Below, piece after piece: positions 8,142 through 17,200 of a stretch of 64,000 nucleotides of DNA. The translations under genes and the position numbers were made by a program. The notes beneath the pieces were generated by a model, which searched no databases, had not been told where the DNA came from, and worked only from the letters and a program-made list of their open reading frames with translations. Numbering within the stretch: the stretch's first letter is position 1; each line of letters begins with the position of its first letter. The DNA is from Kitasatospora acidiphila (GTDB taxonomy: Bacteria > Actinomycetota > Actinomycetes > Streptomycetales > Streptomycetaceae). The stretch is from contig NZ_VIGB01000003.1 of the NCBI RefSeq assembly GCF_006636205.1, forward strand, positions 1,302,001-1,366,000, written 5' to 3'.

Positions 8142-8945
8142 GTGCACTCCGCCCCTGCTCTGCTCGTCCAGCCGCTCCGACTCGCCGGTCCCGGCGACCA
8201 CTGGCTGATCACCGCCCCGCTGACCACCACCTTCGGGTGGAGCCGCACCGGCACGCCCGACGGCGGCCACCGCTTCACCAGCCCCTGCCAGACCGCTGTC
8301 CTCACCCGCGAGGGACCGGCCGACAACCTGGGTTCCTGGTTCGTCCACGGCTTCATCCGGCCGGGTGCCGAGCCCCTGTGGCGGGCCACCTTCAGCTCCG
8401 GCACGCCCGCCGAGATCACTTCCGCCTTCACGAGTGTCCTCGCCGACGGCCTGCGCAGCCGGCACCGCGACTACCTGCCGGGCGGCGCGCACTACACTCC
8501 CGACACTCCCGCCTCCGTCCTGGCCGACCGGGGTTGGCGGCCACTGCCCGGCCCCAGGGACTACACCGGCCACCACGACCAGGTCGCCCCGGACCTGACC
8601 GCCTGCTACCGGCACCGCATCGGCTACCAACCGCGCAACGCCGAGGTCGCCGGCCAGGTCCCGCCGTCCTGGAGCATGCTCGCCGGCGACCCGAAACGCC
8701 CGTCCTGGCGTGCGGACTTCACGATCGACGAGCCGTTCTACCCCCTCGTGAGCGCCGCCCTCGCCTTCAGCGACCCGGCACCCGTGCAACGGGCGGCCGG
8801 TGACATCCCCACCCGCCACCTGGCCTTCGCCACCGTGCAGCGGCCCCCAGGAGGCGCCCGCCCCCGCCAGGCGCCGGCTGGTTGCACGGCGCCGTCCAGC
8901 ACACCACCCGTCTGCCCCGCGCCTACCGCCGCGCGCCGCCGCTGA
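8142..8945 (+). CDS. DUF317 (SPDY) domain protein
   Basis: A 267-residue protein carrying DUF317-type segments: LWRATFSSGTPAEITSAF followed by a VLADGL block, and a second, weaker copy around WRADFTIDEPFYPLVSAAL. DUF317 is restricted mainly to Streptomyces and relatives and has no assigned function. The GTG at 8142 is chosen because AAGGAG lies 7 bases upstream; the frame is open further back without a better start. The tail is Pro/Ala-rich and ends in ARRR. It begins a run of three DUF317 genes read in the same direction. Confidence 0.8.
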   Translation: MHSAPALLVQPLRLAGPGDHWLITAPLTTTFGWSRTGTPDGGHRFTSPCQTAVLTREGPADNLGSWFVHGFIRPGAEPLWRATFSSGTPAEITSAFTSVLADGLRSRHRDYLPGGAHYTPDTPASVLADRGWRPLPGPRDYTGHHDQVAPDLTACYRHRIGYQPRNAEVAGQVPPSWSMLAGDPKRPSWRADFTIDEPFYPLVSAALAFSDPAPVQRAAGDIPTRHLAFATVQRPPGGARPRQAPAGCTAPSSTPPVCPAPTAARRR

Positions 8946-8961
8946 ACCCCAGGAACCCGAG

Positions 8962-9813
8962 ATGCCGAACACCCCCGAGCGGGTGCGCGAGTACCAGGTC
9001 GCGCCCCGCTACCTCGCCGGCTCCATCTACACCGGCGACCCCGGCCTGCTGCCCCTACTCGACGCAGGCTGGGCCCTGAGCCGGGACGAGCTGGGCAACG
9101 TCATCGTCGCCTCCCCCGACCACACCCTGCGCGTCGGGTTCCTGCCCGAGGACGAGCGCGGCGAGCTGTGGATGATCAGCGCGCACCCGCACGCCTTCGC
9201 CCCGCCCGAGTGGCTGGTCACCCTCGACCTATCGGCTCCACCCGAGATCGTCGGCGAGTTCACCACTGCCCTCGCCACCGCCCACTCCGCAGAGCCCAGC
9301 TCAGTCCTGGGCGGCAGCGCCAGTGCCGGGCTCGATGTCACCGACCGACTGCGCGCGTCCGACTGGGTCATGGACAACTCCGAGCCCCTTCTCCTGTCCT
9401 TCGAGTCACCCGACCGACTCGTCGTCCTGCGTCGGCGGGTCGGCCACCTGCGTCACGAGGCCGAGGCGGCCGGCGACACCGAGCGCTGGCTGTTCGAGGT
9501 CGGCCCGCCAGGCCACCGCTGGTACGCCACCGCCACCTCGAACCTTCCCGACCACCTGCTGCAAGCCCTCACCACCGCCATCGCCAACCCGGTCCCGGTG
9601 CCCAGGCACCTGGTGCGCTCCGAGCTGGAGCGGCTGCCCACCCAAGCCGCCGCGACACCGATCGCGCCGAGCCCGCTGGAGGTCGCGCGCATCCAGGCCG
9701 CCACCGCCCGCTCGATCGCTGCCCCTCGTCCGCCCGCTTCCGCCCTGGCCTACACCACCGCCACCCGGCCGCCCATGCCGCCGAGTTTCACGCTCGCCGG
9801 CCCCACCCGCTGA
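8962..9813 (+). CDS. Double DUF317 (SPDY) protein, paralogue 1
   Basis: A 283-residue protein with two DUF317 domains. The first covers about residues 10-110 (APRYLAG, LLDAGWALSRDE, ASPDH, ELWMISAHPHAFAPPEWLV). The second covers about 115-215 (LRASDWVMDN, FESPDRLVVL, DTERWLFEVGPPG, WYATATSNLP). Both carry the SPD tripeptide typical of the family. A tail follows with the block SPLEVARIQAATAR and ends in FTLAGPTR. The ATG at 8962 is preceded by AGGA. It is plainly a duplicate of the next gene, with the same domain order and tail. Function is unknown. Confidence 0.85.
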   Translation: MPNTPERVREYQVAPRYLAGSIYTGDPGLLPLLDAGWALSRDELGNVIVASPDHTLRVGFLPEDERGELWMISAHPHAFAPPEWLVTLDLSAPPEIVGEFTTALATAHSAEPSSVLGGSASAGLDVTDRLRASDWVMDNSEPLLLSFESPDRLVVLRRRVGHLRHEAEAAGDTERWLFEVGPPGHRWYATATSNLPDHLLQALTTAIANPVPVPRHLVRSELERLPTQAAATPIAPSPLEVARIQAATARSIAAPRPPASALAYTTATRPPMPPSFTLAGPTR

Positions 9814-9833
9814 CCCACCGCCCAGGACCTGCC

Positions 9834-10679
9834 ATGCCCAACACCCCCAACCAGCCCCGCGAATACCGGATCGCGCCCCGCTACCTCGCCAACGCCGACG
9901 CCGACGGCTCCGCCGCCATCCAGCCCCTACTCGATGCCGGCTGGGCCCTCAGTCGGGACGAGCCGGGGAACACCTTCGTCACCGCGCCGGACCTGTGTGC
10001 ACGCCTGGCGCACCTTCCCGAGTTCAGCGGTCGAGCGCTGTGGAAGATCAGCGCCGGCCCAGACGCCTTCGCCCCGCCGCAGTGGCTCGTCTCCTTCGAC
10101 TACCAGACCCCGCCCGAGGTCGTCGCGGACTTCACCACCCACCTCGCCGCCGCCTACGCCCACGGCCCCGACGCCTACCTGAAACGCGACAGCCGCACCA
10201 CCGGAGTCGACACCTGCCTCCAACTCCTCGCCGACGGCTGGACCATGGGCCCGACCACCCCCTTCCTCACCTACCAGTCCCCTGACCAGCAGATCCGGCT
10301 CCACTACCGCGACAACCACCTGACGCACTCGGACGAGATCGTCGGCGACACCGAACGCTGGCTGATCGAGGTCGGCCCACCCGGACAGGTCTGGTACGCC
10401 ACCGCCTCCACCCACCTGCCCGAGCACCTCTTCCAGAAGCTCGCCACCGCGATCGCCAACCCGGCACCGGCCTACCGGTACCTGCGGCGCATCGACCTGG
10501 ACCACCTCCCCTCCCAGGCCACCGCGACGCCAACCGCACCGAGCCCATTGGAGGTTGCACGCATCCAGGCAGCCACCGCCCGCACCGCACCTCGGGCGAC
10601 CGCCTCCACGCTCGCCAACCCCACCGCCACCCAGCCCCCGACGCCACAGAGGTTCACGTCCGCCGGACCCACTCGCTGA
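9834..10679 (+). CDS. Double DUF317 (SPDY) protein, paralogue 2
   Basis: A 281-residue protein sharing long identical blocks with its upstream neighbour: MPNTP at the start, LLDAGWALSRDE, DAFAPPxWLV, DTERWLxEVGPPG, WYATA, and SPLEVARIQAATAR near the end. It also ends in the same AGPTR tail. The first domain has APDL where the paralogue has SPDH, and the second retains YQSPDQ. The gene begins 20 bases after its paralogue with AGGA as ribosome-binding site. The duplication is tandem and old enough for about half of the positions to differ. Function is unknown. Confidence 0.85.
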   Translation: MPNTPNQPREYRIAPRYLANADADGSAAIQPLLDAGWALSRDEPGNTFVTAPDLCARLAHLPEFSGRALWKISAGPDAFAPPQWLVSFDYQTPPEVVADFTTHLAAAYAHGPDAYLKRDSRTTGVDTCLQLLADGWTMGPTTPFLTYQSPDQQIRLHYRDNHLTHSDEIVGDTERWLIEVGPPGQVWYATASTHLPEHLFQKLATAIANPAPAYRYLRRIDLDHLPSQATATPTAPSPLEVARIQAATARTAPRATASTLANPTATQPPTPQRFTSAGPTR

Positions 10680-10708
10680 CCCGACCTCACTGACACCTGG
10701 AGGCCGCC

Positions 10709-10747
10709 ATGTCCGACACCACCCCCTCGGCCACGCCGACGCAATGA
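10709..10747 (+). CDS. 12-codon leader frame overlapping the next gene
   Basis: An ATG sits behind a strong CTGGAGG and encodes MSDTTPSATPTQ before a TGA that overlaps the ATG of the next gene (ATGA). The downstream gene has no ribosome-binding site of its own, so ribosomes probably reach it by terminating here and restarting. Alternatively the true gene starts here and a single-base change has split it: Ser/Thr/Pro-rich N-termini are normal in this cluster. Confidence 0.35.
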   Translation: MSDTTPSATPTQ

Positions 10748-11193
10748 TCGAACGCGCCTGGGGCCGACCGATCGCCGAACTGGAGAAGGAGGCGGAGCGC
10801 CGGCCCGTCGAGGACCCGCACCTGCGCGCGGTGATGCAGACCCGCAGCTACCTAGCCACATCCTCCAACTCCCTTGCCGTGCACTGGGAACGTCTGCACG
10901 CCCTCACTCGACCCGGCCGTACGCCCGCGTTCTACGACCTCGACCGGATATCGGAGTCCGCCCTCGCACTGCGGACCAACTACGCCGAGAGCAACGCCGC
11001 CCTGGCGTCGATCGGCCACGTCATCGACGCCCGCGACGCCTTCCTGAAGGCCGGCGGCGACCAGCCCGCCGCCGACCGCGTCCGGGCCGCCACCGCCCGC
11101 ACCACGCAGTCCCGCGTGCGAGGCCTGCCCTCCGACCGGCCCGCCCCGCCAGCCGCCGCCGTCGCAGCCCCAGCAGCGGCCAACCGCCGGTAG
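10744..11193 (+). CDS. Hypothetical helical protein
   Basis: A 149-residue protein with a helical core (IERAWGRPIAELEKEAERR, then LHALTRP, and RTNYAESNAALASIGHVID) and an Ala/Pro-rich tail ending in AAANRR. No family is recognised. Its ATG overlaps the stop of a 12-codon frame and lacks its own ribosome-binding site, so expression probably depends on coupling, or the real start is the upstream ATG at 10709 with a frameshift between them. It ends the first continuous run of rightward genes. Confidence 0.75.
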   Translation: MIERAWGRPIAELEKEAERRPVEDPHLRAVMQTRSYLATSSNSLAVHWERLHALTRPGRTPAFYDLDRISESALALRTNYAESNAALASIGHVIDARDAFLKAGGDQPAADRVRAATARTTQSRVRGLPSDRPAPPAAAVAAPAAANRR

Positions 11194-11200
11194 CCGCTGG

Positions 11201-11464
11201 TCAGTCCGTGGCCGGATCGCGGTGAGCGCCCGGGTCGGCGGCGCCCACCGCGCGGGCCAGCTCCTCCACCGTCAACTCCACCCGCTGACCGTCCTCTACC
11301 CGGGCCCGGACCTGCTCGACCTGTGCCCGCTCAGCCCAGCTCTCCGTGCGTACGGCCCACTGCCCGTCGGCGACCATCACAGTGTCGCCCATCGTCCACG
11401 GCCGCCCCGTGCTGCGGATCTTGCGCGCCAGCGCCGCCATGTCCCGGCCTCTGCTCGGCTCCAA
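11201..11464 (-). CDS. Small hypothetical protein on the opposite strand
   Basis: An 87-residue protein starting at TTG 11464, seven bases after a strong AAGGGGGAG. An internal ATG nine codons in is also possible. The sequence reads MAALARKIRSTGRPWTMGD, then TVMVADGQWAVRTESWAERA and an acidic helix VELTVEELARAV. No family is recognised. It is the only leftward gene in this part of the block and converges on the preceding gene with only 7 bases between the two stops. Support is the ribosome-binding site and the natural amino-acid composition. Confidence 0.5.
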   Translation of the reverse strand: MEPSRGRDMAALARKIRSTGRPWTMGDTVMVADGQWAVRTESWAERAQVEQVRARVEDGQRVELTVEELARAVGAADPGAHRDPATD

Positions 11465-11605
11465 TACCGTTCTCCCCCTTCGGGCCCGTGCACGGCCCTG
11501 CGCCGTAACCCTGCTTCAGCACCCGGAACCGCTGATCCATTCCCTCCAGTTCGCCCACGGCAGACCGGATTACCTCGGAATTGACTACGAACTTCGGCAC
11601 GCTGC

Positions 11606-12007
11606 ATGTCAACGTACTCGTATCGCCGAAAACCGCAGGTCAACAAAGGGACCGCACCCGATGAGCACCCCCGGCAGCCTCCTGCCCGCCCCATCCAGCC
11701 GACCGTCAAAGACCGTTCCTGGCTCTCCACCGACCACTGCGCGGAGCCCGTGCTCGCCCTGCTCGGCGGCCTCGGCTGGCCGATCGTCGACACCCCGGAG
11801 GCGAACGTGCACTGCGCCAGCCCCGACGGTCGGCTGTACGTCGGCTGGCTGCCGGAGGACCCGGGCGCCTGGCAGCGCGGCATCGTCTGGCGCATCCAGG
11901 TCCGCCCCGCCGACGCCGACGCCTGGACACAGGAGTTCGGCATCCACACCCCTTCCGAAGCCGTCGCCGCCTTCCTCGCCGCGCTCATCGCCACCCCCAA
12001 CCGCTGA
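11606..12007 (+). CDS. Small DUF317-like protein
   Basis: A 133-residue protein. Residues 40-130 resemble a single DUF317 domain: LLGGLGWPIVDTPEANVHCASPDG, LYVGWLPED, GIVWRIQV, then a SEAVAAFLAALIA helix. The SPD tripeptide is present. The start is uncertain: ATG 11606 lacks a clear ribosome-binding site, and a well-placed ATG at 11661 behind AAAGGGA is in another frame, so a small indel near the N-terminus is possible. It ends in TPNR. Function is unknown. Confidence 0.65.
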   Translation: MSTYSYRRKPQVNKGTAPDEHPRQPPARPIQPTVKDRSWLSTDHCAEPVLALLGGLGWPIVDTPEANVHCASPDGRLYVGWLPEDPGAWQRGIVWRIQVRPADADAWTQEFGIHTPSEAVAAFLAALIATPNR

Positions 12008-12038
12008 CCGCAACCGACCTACCGGAAAGACCAACCTC

Positions 12039-12806
12039 CTGAAGCCCCGCATCGACCTCAACCGCATCCCCGGCTCGGCCACCGCCGCAATAGGCCTGGC
12101 CAGCGCCGCATGCGGCCTCGCCCCCATCCTCACCTTCCAGCCGCACTCCAGTGGCCTCCTCCTCACCATCGTCCTCAGTGGCAACGGGCTCTGGATGGCC
12201 CTCACTGGCGCCAGGGAGATCAAGCGTGACTCGCGGGTCCTCGCCCACCTCGCCAACACGCCAGGCGACGCCCAAGTCCACCAGATCGGCGCCGCGCTGG
12301 GCCTGCGCGACCGCTCGGTCGCCAGGTCCCTCGACCGGCTAACCGACGACGGCCTGGCGGTCTCGCTCGACACTGACGACCAGCCGCTGCCACTGCGCAC
12401 CTACCGCCCCGCTGACCACCCCACCACCCTGAGCATCCGTCACGTCGACTTCCACCCGGTCATCGTCACCGCCACCACCGACCACCCCGCCGCCCACCCC
12501 GCACTCACCCGACCCGACCTGCGCATCGTCCGCGCCGACAGCGTCCGCCCCGGCGACCTGATCGTCTCGGCCTTCGCGGCCACCCCGGACGGCCGCCTGC
12601 GCAGCACCGACTACTTCGCCTGCGGCGCCTACCCGGCTATCCCCCAGCCGTACGACCCGGAGTGCGGATGCGGCGTCTGCGGCACCCCCGAGGTCGAGGG
12701 GCTAGAGGGCACCGTGGTCCTCTCCACCAGCTACCCGTGGGAGAGCTGCGACCCGTGGCCCGCCGACGAACTCGTCCTCGTTCTGCCCCGCCCCGACCTC
12801 CCGTGA
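12039..12806 (+). CDS. Membrane-anchored winged-helix-like protein
   Basis: About 255 residues. Two closely spaced hydrophobic segments (roughly residues 12-30 and 38-56) are followed by a winged-helix-like stretch: VLAHLANTPGDAQVHQIGAA, then LGLRDRSVARSLDRLTDDGLAV. The C-terminal half is beta-rich and includes a Cys-rich patch, DPECGCGVCGTPE. The likely start is the CTG at 12039 after GGAAAGA; no ATG, GTG or TTG fits, so the start is tentative. A DNA-binding domain behind two membrane helices recalls one-component membrane regulators. No family is recognised. Confidence 0.65.
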   Translation: MKPRIDLNRIPGSATAAIGLASAACGLAPILTFQPHSSGLLLTIVLSGNGLWMALTGAREIKRDSRVLAHLANTPGDAQVHQIGAALGLRDRSVARSLDRLTDDGLAVSLDTDDQPLPLRTYRPADHPTTLSIRHVDFHPVIVTATTDHPAAHPALTRPDLRIVRADSVRPGDLIVSAFAATPDGRLRSTDYFACGAYPAIPQPYDPECGCGVCGTPEVEGLEGTVVLSTSYPWESCDPWPADELVLVLPRPDLP

Positions 12807-12856
12807 CCGTCCGGCTCCTCAACCACCCTCCGTTCCGAACCTCCTGGAGATCCGCC

Positions 12857-13069
12857 TTGCCGCAGTACCTGACCGTCGGCCACCTCCTCACCCAGCTCCA
12901 GAACCTCGACCCAAACCTGCGCATCCGCCTCGCTGTGAACCCGGACTGGCCCTTCACGCACCTGCTGGCCAGCACCGTCGTCGTCCACGACGGCCACGCC
13001 TACCTCGCCGAGGACGGCCAGGAGGACTACCTGCCCACCGCAGTCCGCGACGAACTTGCCTGGACCTGA
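12857..13069 (+). CDS. Small conserved-type protein
   Basis: A 70-residue acidic protein starting at TTG 12857 behind CTGGAG. It reads MPQYLTVGHLLTQLQNLDPN, then IRLAVNPDWPFTH and an AYLAEDGQEDYLP segment. This resembles small single-domain proteins often seen on actinobacterial phages and integrative elements, but I cannot name a family. Its stop lies 22 bases before the proposed ATC start of the next gene. Confidence 0.7.
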   Translation: MPQYLTVGHLLTQLQNLDPNLRIRLAVNPDWPFTHLLASTVVVHDGHAYLAEDGQEDYLPTAVRDELAWT

Positions 13070-13091
13070 ACCCCGCTCGAAGGAGCCACCC

Positions 13092-13481
13092 ATCCCGACC
13101 CACTACCGCCCCAACACCCCCCACTCCCTCGACCGGCTCGCCCTGCACCCGATGCCAACCTGGGCCACCGGAGCACTCATCCACACCGCACCCTCCGCCC
13201 CCGAGCACCCGATCACCGTCCTCTGGGTTCCCAACACAGCCCCCAGACTTCCCTTCGGCCGCATCCTCCTGCAGTGGGAACCCGCCGCCCAGGCCGGCTG
13301 GGACGTCACCGCCCGCCTCGGACTCGCCACCATCGACGCGCACCTCGCCAGTTGGCCCTGTGCCCCCGACTACTGGCCGCAGCTCGTGCGCCCCACCGTC
13401 CACGAGGTCACCGGCCTGTGCTCAGCTCTCAGGGTGGCCACCGCCGCCCTCGAACTCGCCAACCGGCTCGCCGAGTCCTGA
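13092..13481 (+). CDS. Hypothetical protein with a possible ATC start
   Basis: About 129 residues (SLDRLALHPMPTWATGALIH, ITVLWVPNTAPRLPFGRILL, then a helical C-terminus ALRVATAALELANRLAES). A strong GAAGGAG stands six bases before an in-frame ATC at 13092, and no standard start codon is well placed. A TTG at 13056 inside the previous gene and an ATG at 13155 are the alternatives. No family is recognised. A perfect 11-base-pair hairpin follows the stop and probably ends the operon. Confidence 0.65.
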   Translation: MPTHYRPNTPHSLDRLALHPMPTWATGALIHTAPSAPEHPITVLWVPNTAPRLPFGRILLQWEPAAQAGWDVTARLGLATIDAHLASWPCAPDYWPQLVRPTVHEVTGLCSALRVATAALELANRLAES

Positions 13482-13494
13482 CCATCACCGCACG

Positions 13495-13530
13495 AAGGCC
13501 GCCCCGCGCCAACCCGGCAGGGGCGGCCTT
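13495..13530 (+). terminator. Intrinsic terminator-like hairpin
   Basis: AAGGCCGCCCC (13495-13505) pairs perfectly with GGGGCGGCCTT (13520-13530) across a 14-base loop, 13 bases after the stop of the preceding gene. There is no long T run, as is usual in Streptomyces. It closes the rightward block. Confidence 0.7.
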
Positions 13531-13591
13531 GCCGTACGCCCACCCGTCCAGCCCGCGTACCCTCGTCACCGAACACCGAGGAAGGAACCGC

Positions 13592-13828
13592 ATGGCCGAC
13601 GACCAGCAGCTCTGGGGCTACACCGAGGTCGCCACCCACTTCGGGATCAGCGTCGGCGCCGCCCGCAGCCGCAAGAGCCGGGGCACACTGCCCGCCCCCG
13701 ACGACGAGAGCATCCCCGACCGCCCACGCTGGAAGCCCGCCACCCTCCGAAACTGGAAGCCGCTCGGCCAGGGCTACCGCAGCGACCTGGCCAGCGCAGC
13801 CGAAACAGCCGACCCAACCGGCAGCTGA
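13592..13828 (+). CDS. Small helix-turn-helix protein, excisionase- or MerR-like
   Basis: A 78-residue protein starting at an ATG behind GAGGAAGG. Residues 8-35 (LWGYTEVATHFGISVGAARS, then RKSRGTLP) form a helix-turn-helix with a basic wing, followed by RPRWKPATLRNW, the pattern of small MerR-like or excisionase-type proteins used by mobile elements. It may control excision or transcription of the element. It stands alone between a terminator and a gene-poor stretch. Confidence 0.75.
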   Translation: MADDQQLWGYTEVATHFGISVGAARSRKSRGTLPAPDDESIPDRPRWKPATLRNWKPLGQGYRSDLASAAETADPTGS

Positions 13829-14270
13829 ACTCGCGGGACCTACGCTCTCCATCCATGAGCGCTTCTCCGATGCCCCCGCCGTACTGCAGCTGATCGTCGC
13901 CAACGCCGCGAACTCCGTACGCTCTGGCGAAGCCACCGTCGAGGAGGCGGTCCTGCACACCACCCTGAACAGCTCGTCCGAGGGCCACGTCCAAGGCGGG
14001 GAATAGCGGCTCGGCTGCGACTTCCGGGCCGACTGCCCATGTCACCCAACCCCAAGCGAGTCGCGGCAGCTCGGCGGTCAGTCGGGCAGCGCCAGCCCGG
14101 ACCTACGGTCTGCGGCAGCTGGTCCTGTGGGCCGCGCGGGATCTCTGACGAGCTCGGGCGCCGGCCTCGCACGACTGGCTGTACCCGAGTGAGCTTCCGT
14201 CGGACAGACACCCCTACAACCGGACCTTCCGTATGGTCGAAAGATTCTCCCGAGTCCGCCCACCTCCCCC
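13829..14270. other. Gene-poor stretch with an orphan coding-like frame
   Basis: No complete gene is supported here. One rightward frame ending at TAG 14004-14006 reads ERFSDAPAVLQLIVANAANS, then VRSGEATVEEAVLHTT, which looks like a real helical protein but has no start codon or ribosome-binding site. It may be a gene remnant or use an unrecognised start. The last 150 bases should hold the promoter of the nuclease gene. Confidence 0.4.
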
Positions 14271-17200
14271 ATGGTGCCTACGAAGCCGGTCCCGCGGATT
14301 GTCGGTGCCATACCGCAGACTGGGAGCGTGTCAGATGCCGACCCGATCCTGCCAACGGCCACCACGTCGTCCTCGCCCCCAGCCGGGGCAGATGGGCCTG
14401 ATGCCGCGTGGCAGGACTACATGCAAGACCCTGCCCTCAAGGCCTCGCCAGAGCCGGGCACCCCGGGCAACGTGCCCCCCTGTGAGGACCTGAACCTCCA
14501 CGTTGGCTGGGACCGCTTCGAGAAGCTGATGCTCGCGGTCTGCCAAAGCGGACTAGGACTTCACCGGGTGAAGTTCCGCCGCTACGGCGTGCAGGGCCAG
14601 CCGCAACACGGGATCGACCTGGCAGGACGCGGCCCGGACGGCTACACGGTGGTCCAGTGCAAGGACTATCAGCAGTTCACGCCTGCCGTTCTGCGGGCAG
14701 CAGTTGAGAAGTTCGCCAGCGGTCGGCGGCCGTTCGGCGCTCAGCATCTGATCGTCGCGACATCGGGCTCCACCGAAAGCACCCAGTTCGCTGAGGAGCT
14801 CGATGCCCTCGAAAACGAGCACCCCGACCTCGTCCTAGAGCTGTGGGGGTCCGAGCAGATCAACGAGCGTCTTCGGTCGCTCGGCAATGTGGTCGCCCGG
14901 TTCTGGACACGCGAGACGGCCAAGTCGTTCTGCACGGACGCCCCTCCCGCGGGGATTCCTGTGCCGCTGCCCGACCGCGTCGAACAGGCCGAGCAGATCC
15001 TCATCGGCCCTCTGAATACCAGTGCCGTAGCCCCTTTGCTCCGGAAGGCTGAAGAGCAACGTGCCACGGCGCCTGAGGTCTCCGCCCGCCTTTACGCGGA
15101 ACTGGCTGGGCAACTGGAGGAGGCCGGCTTCCTCGGCCACGCGACGGTCTTGAGGCGAAGGCAGCTCGACTCCTTGCAGGGCGCCCGTCTCTATGTCGAG
15201 GCGGCTGGCCTGGCGGGGCAGTTGGCGGTCCACGCAATCCACGCCGGCGAAACGAGCGAGCCCCGGGCCCTGGTTGGCCAGCTCGAGCGCATGGTGACGG
15301 AGGCAGTCAAGGCCGACAGCGCGGCCGCACCCTTGATCAAGCGTCATGCGGAGCTGGTGCGTGCAGGGCTTGAGGTCGCTGTTCACCCGCTGGGACCGAG
15401 CGAGACGCTGCGGACCGCGCTGGAGAACCCAACAGAATCCGAGCCGAAGTACCGGTCCGTCCTGGTGCTGCTGCTCACCGAGAACACCCTGGTCTGGGCG
15501 CCGGAACTACTGCCGACGCTGGACACGCTCATCCGCGGTGCCATCAATCAGCAACGGACGCAGGAACCCGAGGCACACGACACGCTCATGCGCCTTCGCC
15601 TGATCCGTGCCGAGTACGACCCGGCCGAACGCGCCGAGCTTCAGCGACTGGCCCGCCGGCATCAGGTGCCGGGACGGCTGGCGGCCTGGGTGAACGCACG
15701 CGAGGCCCGCCGGTGCGCTTGGGAGAGCAGCGCTGACCTGGCCGTGGACCACTGGCGCGCTGCTGTGCAGGACGCGATCCACGCTGGGCTGGCCGAGGAT
15801 TCCGCCGACTGGCTGTATGCGATCCGCGCAGTGAACACCCTGTTCGGTCCCTGGGGGGACCTGGACGACGAGCACCGGCTTGCACAGGCGCTACGTGGCA
15901 CCGGGACAGCCCGACTGTTGGCGCGTGCTCGTGAGCCGCGCGACCACGCTCTGTCCGCGAAGAGGAACGACACCCCGCTGGAGGCGGTGCTGACGGGACG
16001 TCGCTGGCTGGTCGACGCCGTCGTAACAGGAGACTGGGGCGGCGAGCTCGAGGCACTGGGCTTCTTGGCCGACCTGTACGCCGCGAACCAGGAACCAGAG
16101 CTGGCGGTCAGCCTCTACGGCCGCGCCGGCCAGACGCAGAAGCTGCAGGAACTGGCTGCGACGGTGGGCGACCGCCAACTGGCCAGTGCCCCGATCGGTG
16201 ACGCGCCCTGGTGGGTCCTTCACGCTTACACCGGGCTGGTCGAGGCACAGGCCGACCTCATCGACGACGACACGGCGCAGGAACTCATGAGCGCCGTGAT
16301 CTCCCTTGCGGAGAGAGGCCGCGCCGGCGAGCTGACCGAGTCGCCCACCCGGCCACTCACCCACCAGGCCACCCGGACCGCCTGCTCGCTAGCCGGCCGC
16401 AGCGCCCCTGAGCAGGCCGTCAAACTCCTGGACCTGCTGGCCGTGGACGTGCTTCGCGAGCCGAACCACTTCCATCACTCTGACCAGGGCCACGCCCAGG
16501 CGTGCCTGGCGATCGCCAAATCCCATCCCAGCCTCGCGAAGTGCGCCCTCACACGACTGTTCGACCTGGCAGGGGTGGGAGTCCAAGAGGCACTCGAACT
16601 GCTGGTGAGCGACGAGCTGATCGGTCTGATCCGCACGCCCGAGGGCGGTCCCGCCCCGGCGCGGGACCCAGGGCTGTCCGACGAGGACATCGCCGAACTG
16701 CGAAACCGCATCGGCCACCTGGATGACAAAGGCCTGTACCTCGCCGATGTTGTGCGCGCCTTGTTCGAGCCCACTCATCCGACGGTACTGATGCGGGCCG
16801 AACAAGCCCGCGACCGCATTCTTCAGCGTCCCGCACCCACACCTGGCGTCGCCGCCATCGGCACCGCCCTCGTGCCCGATTCCTACCAGGTCGGCCACGC
16901 GCCCGGCCTGAACGATGACGACCGGAAAGCGTGCCTGGAGCAACTCCTGGCGATCGCTGGCGACGCACGGGAGGTCGCAGTGACCCGGCAAGAGGCTCTG
17001 GTGGCGGCGAGGAACCTGGTCGTGGACCGGCCAGAGCAAGAGCGGCGGCACGCCTTCCAGGCCGTCACAGGCCTGGTGATCAACAACAACAAGTTCGACG
17101 GCCTCCTCAGCGAGGTACTTACGGACAGTCCACATCCGCTGAGCGCGTTCAAGGTGAACATCGGATCGGCGTCGCTGCGCGGCTCTGGGCTCATACTCGC

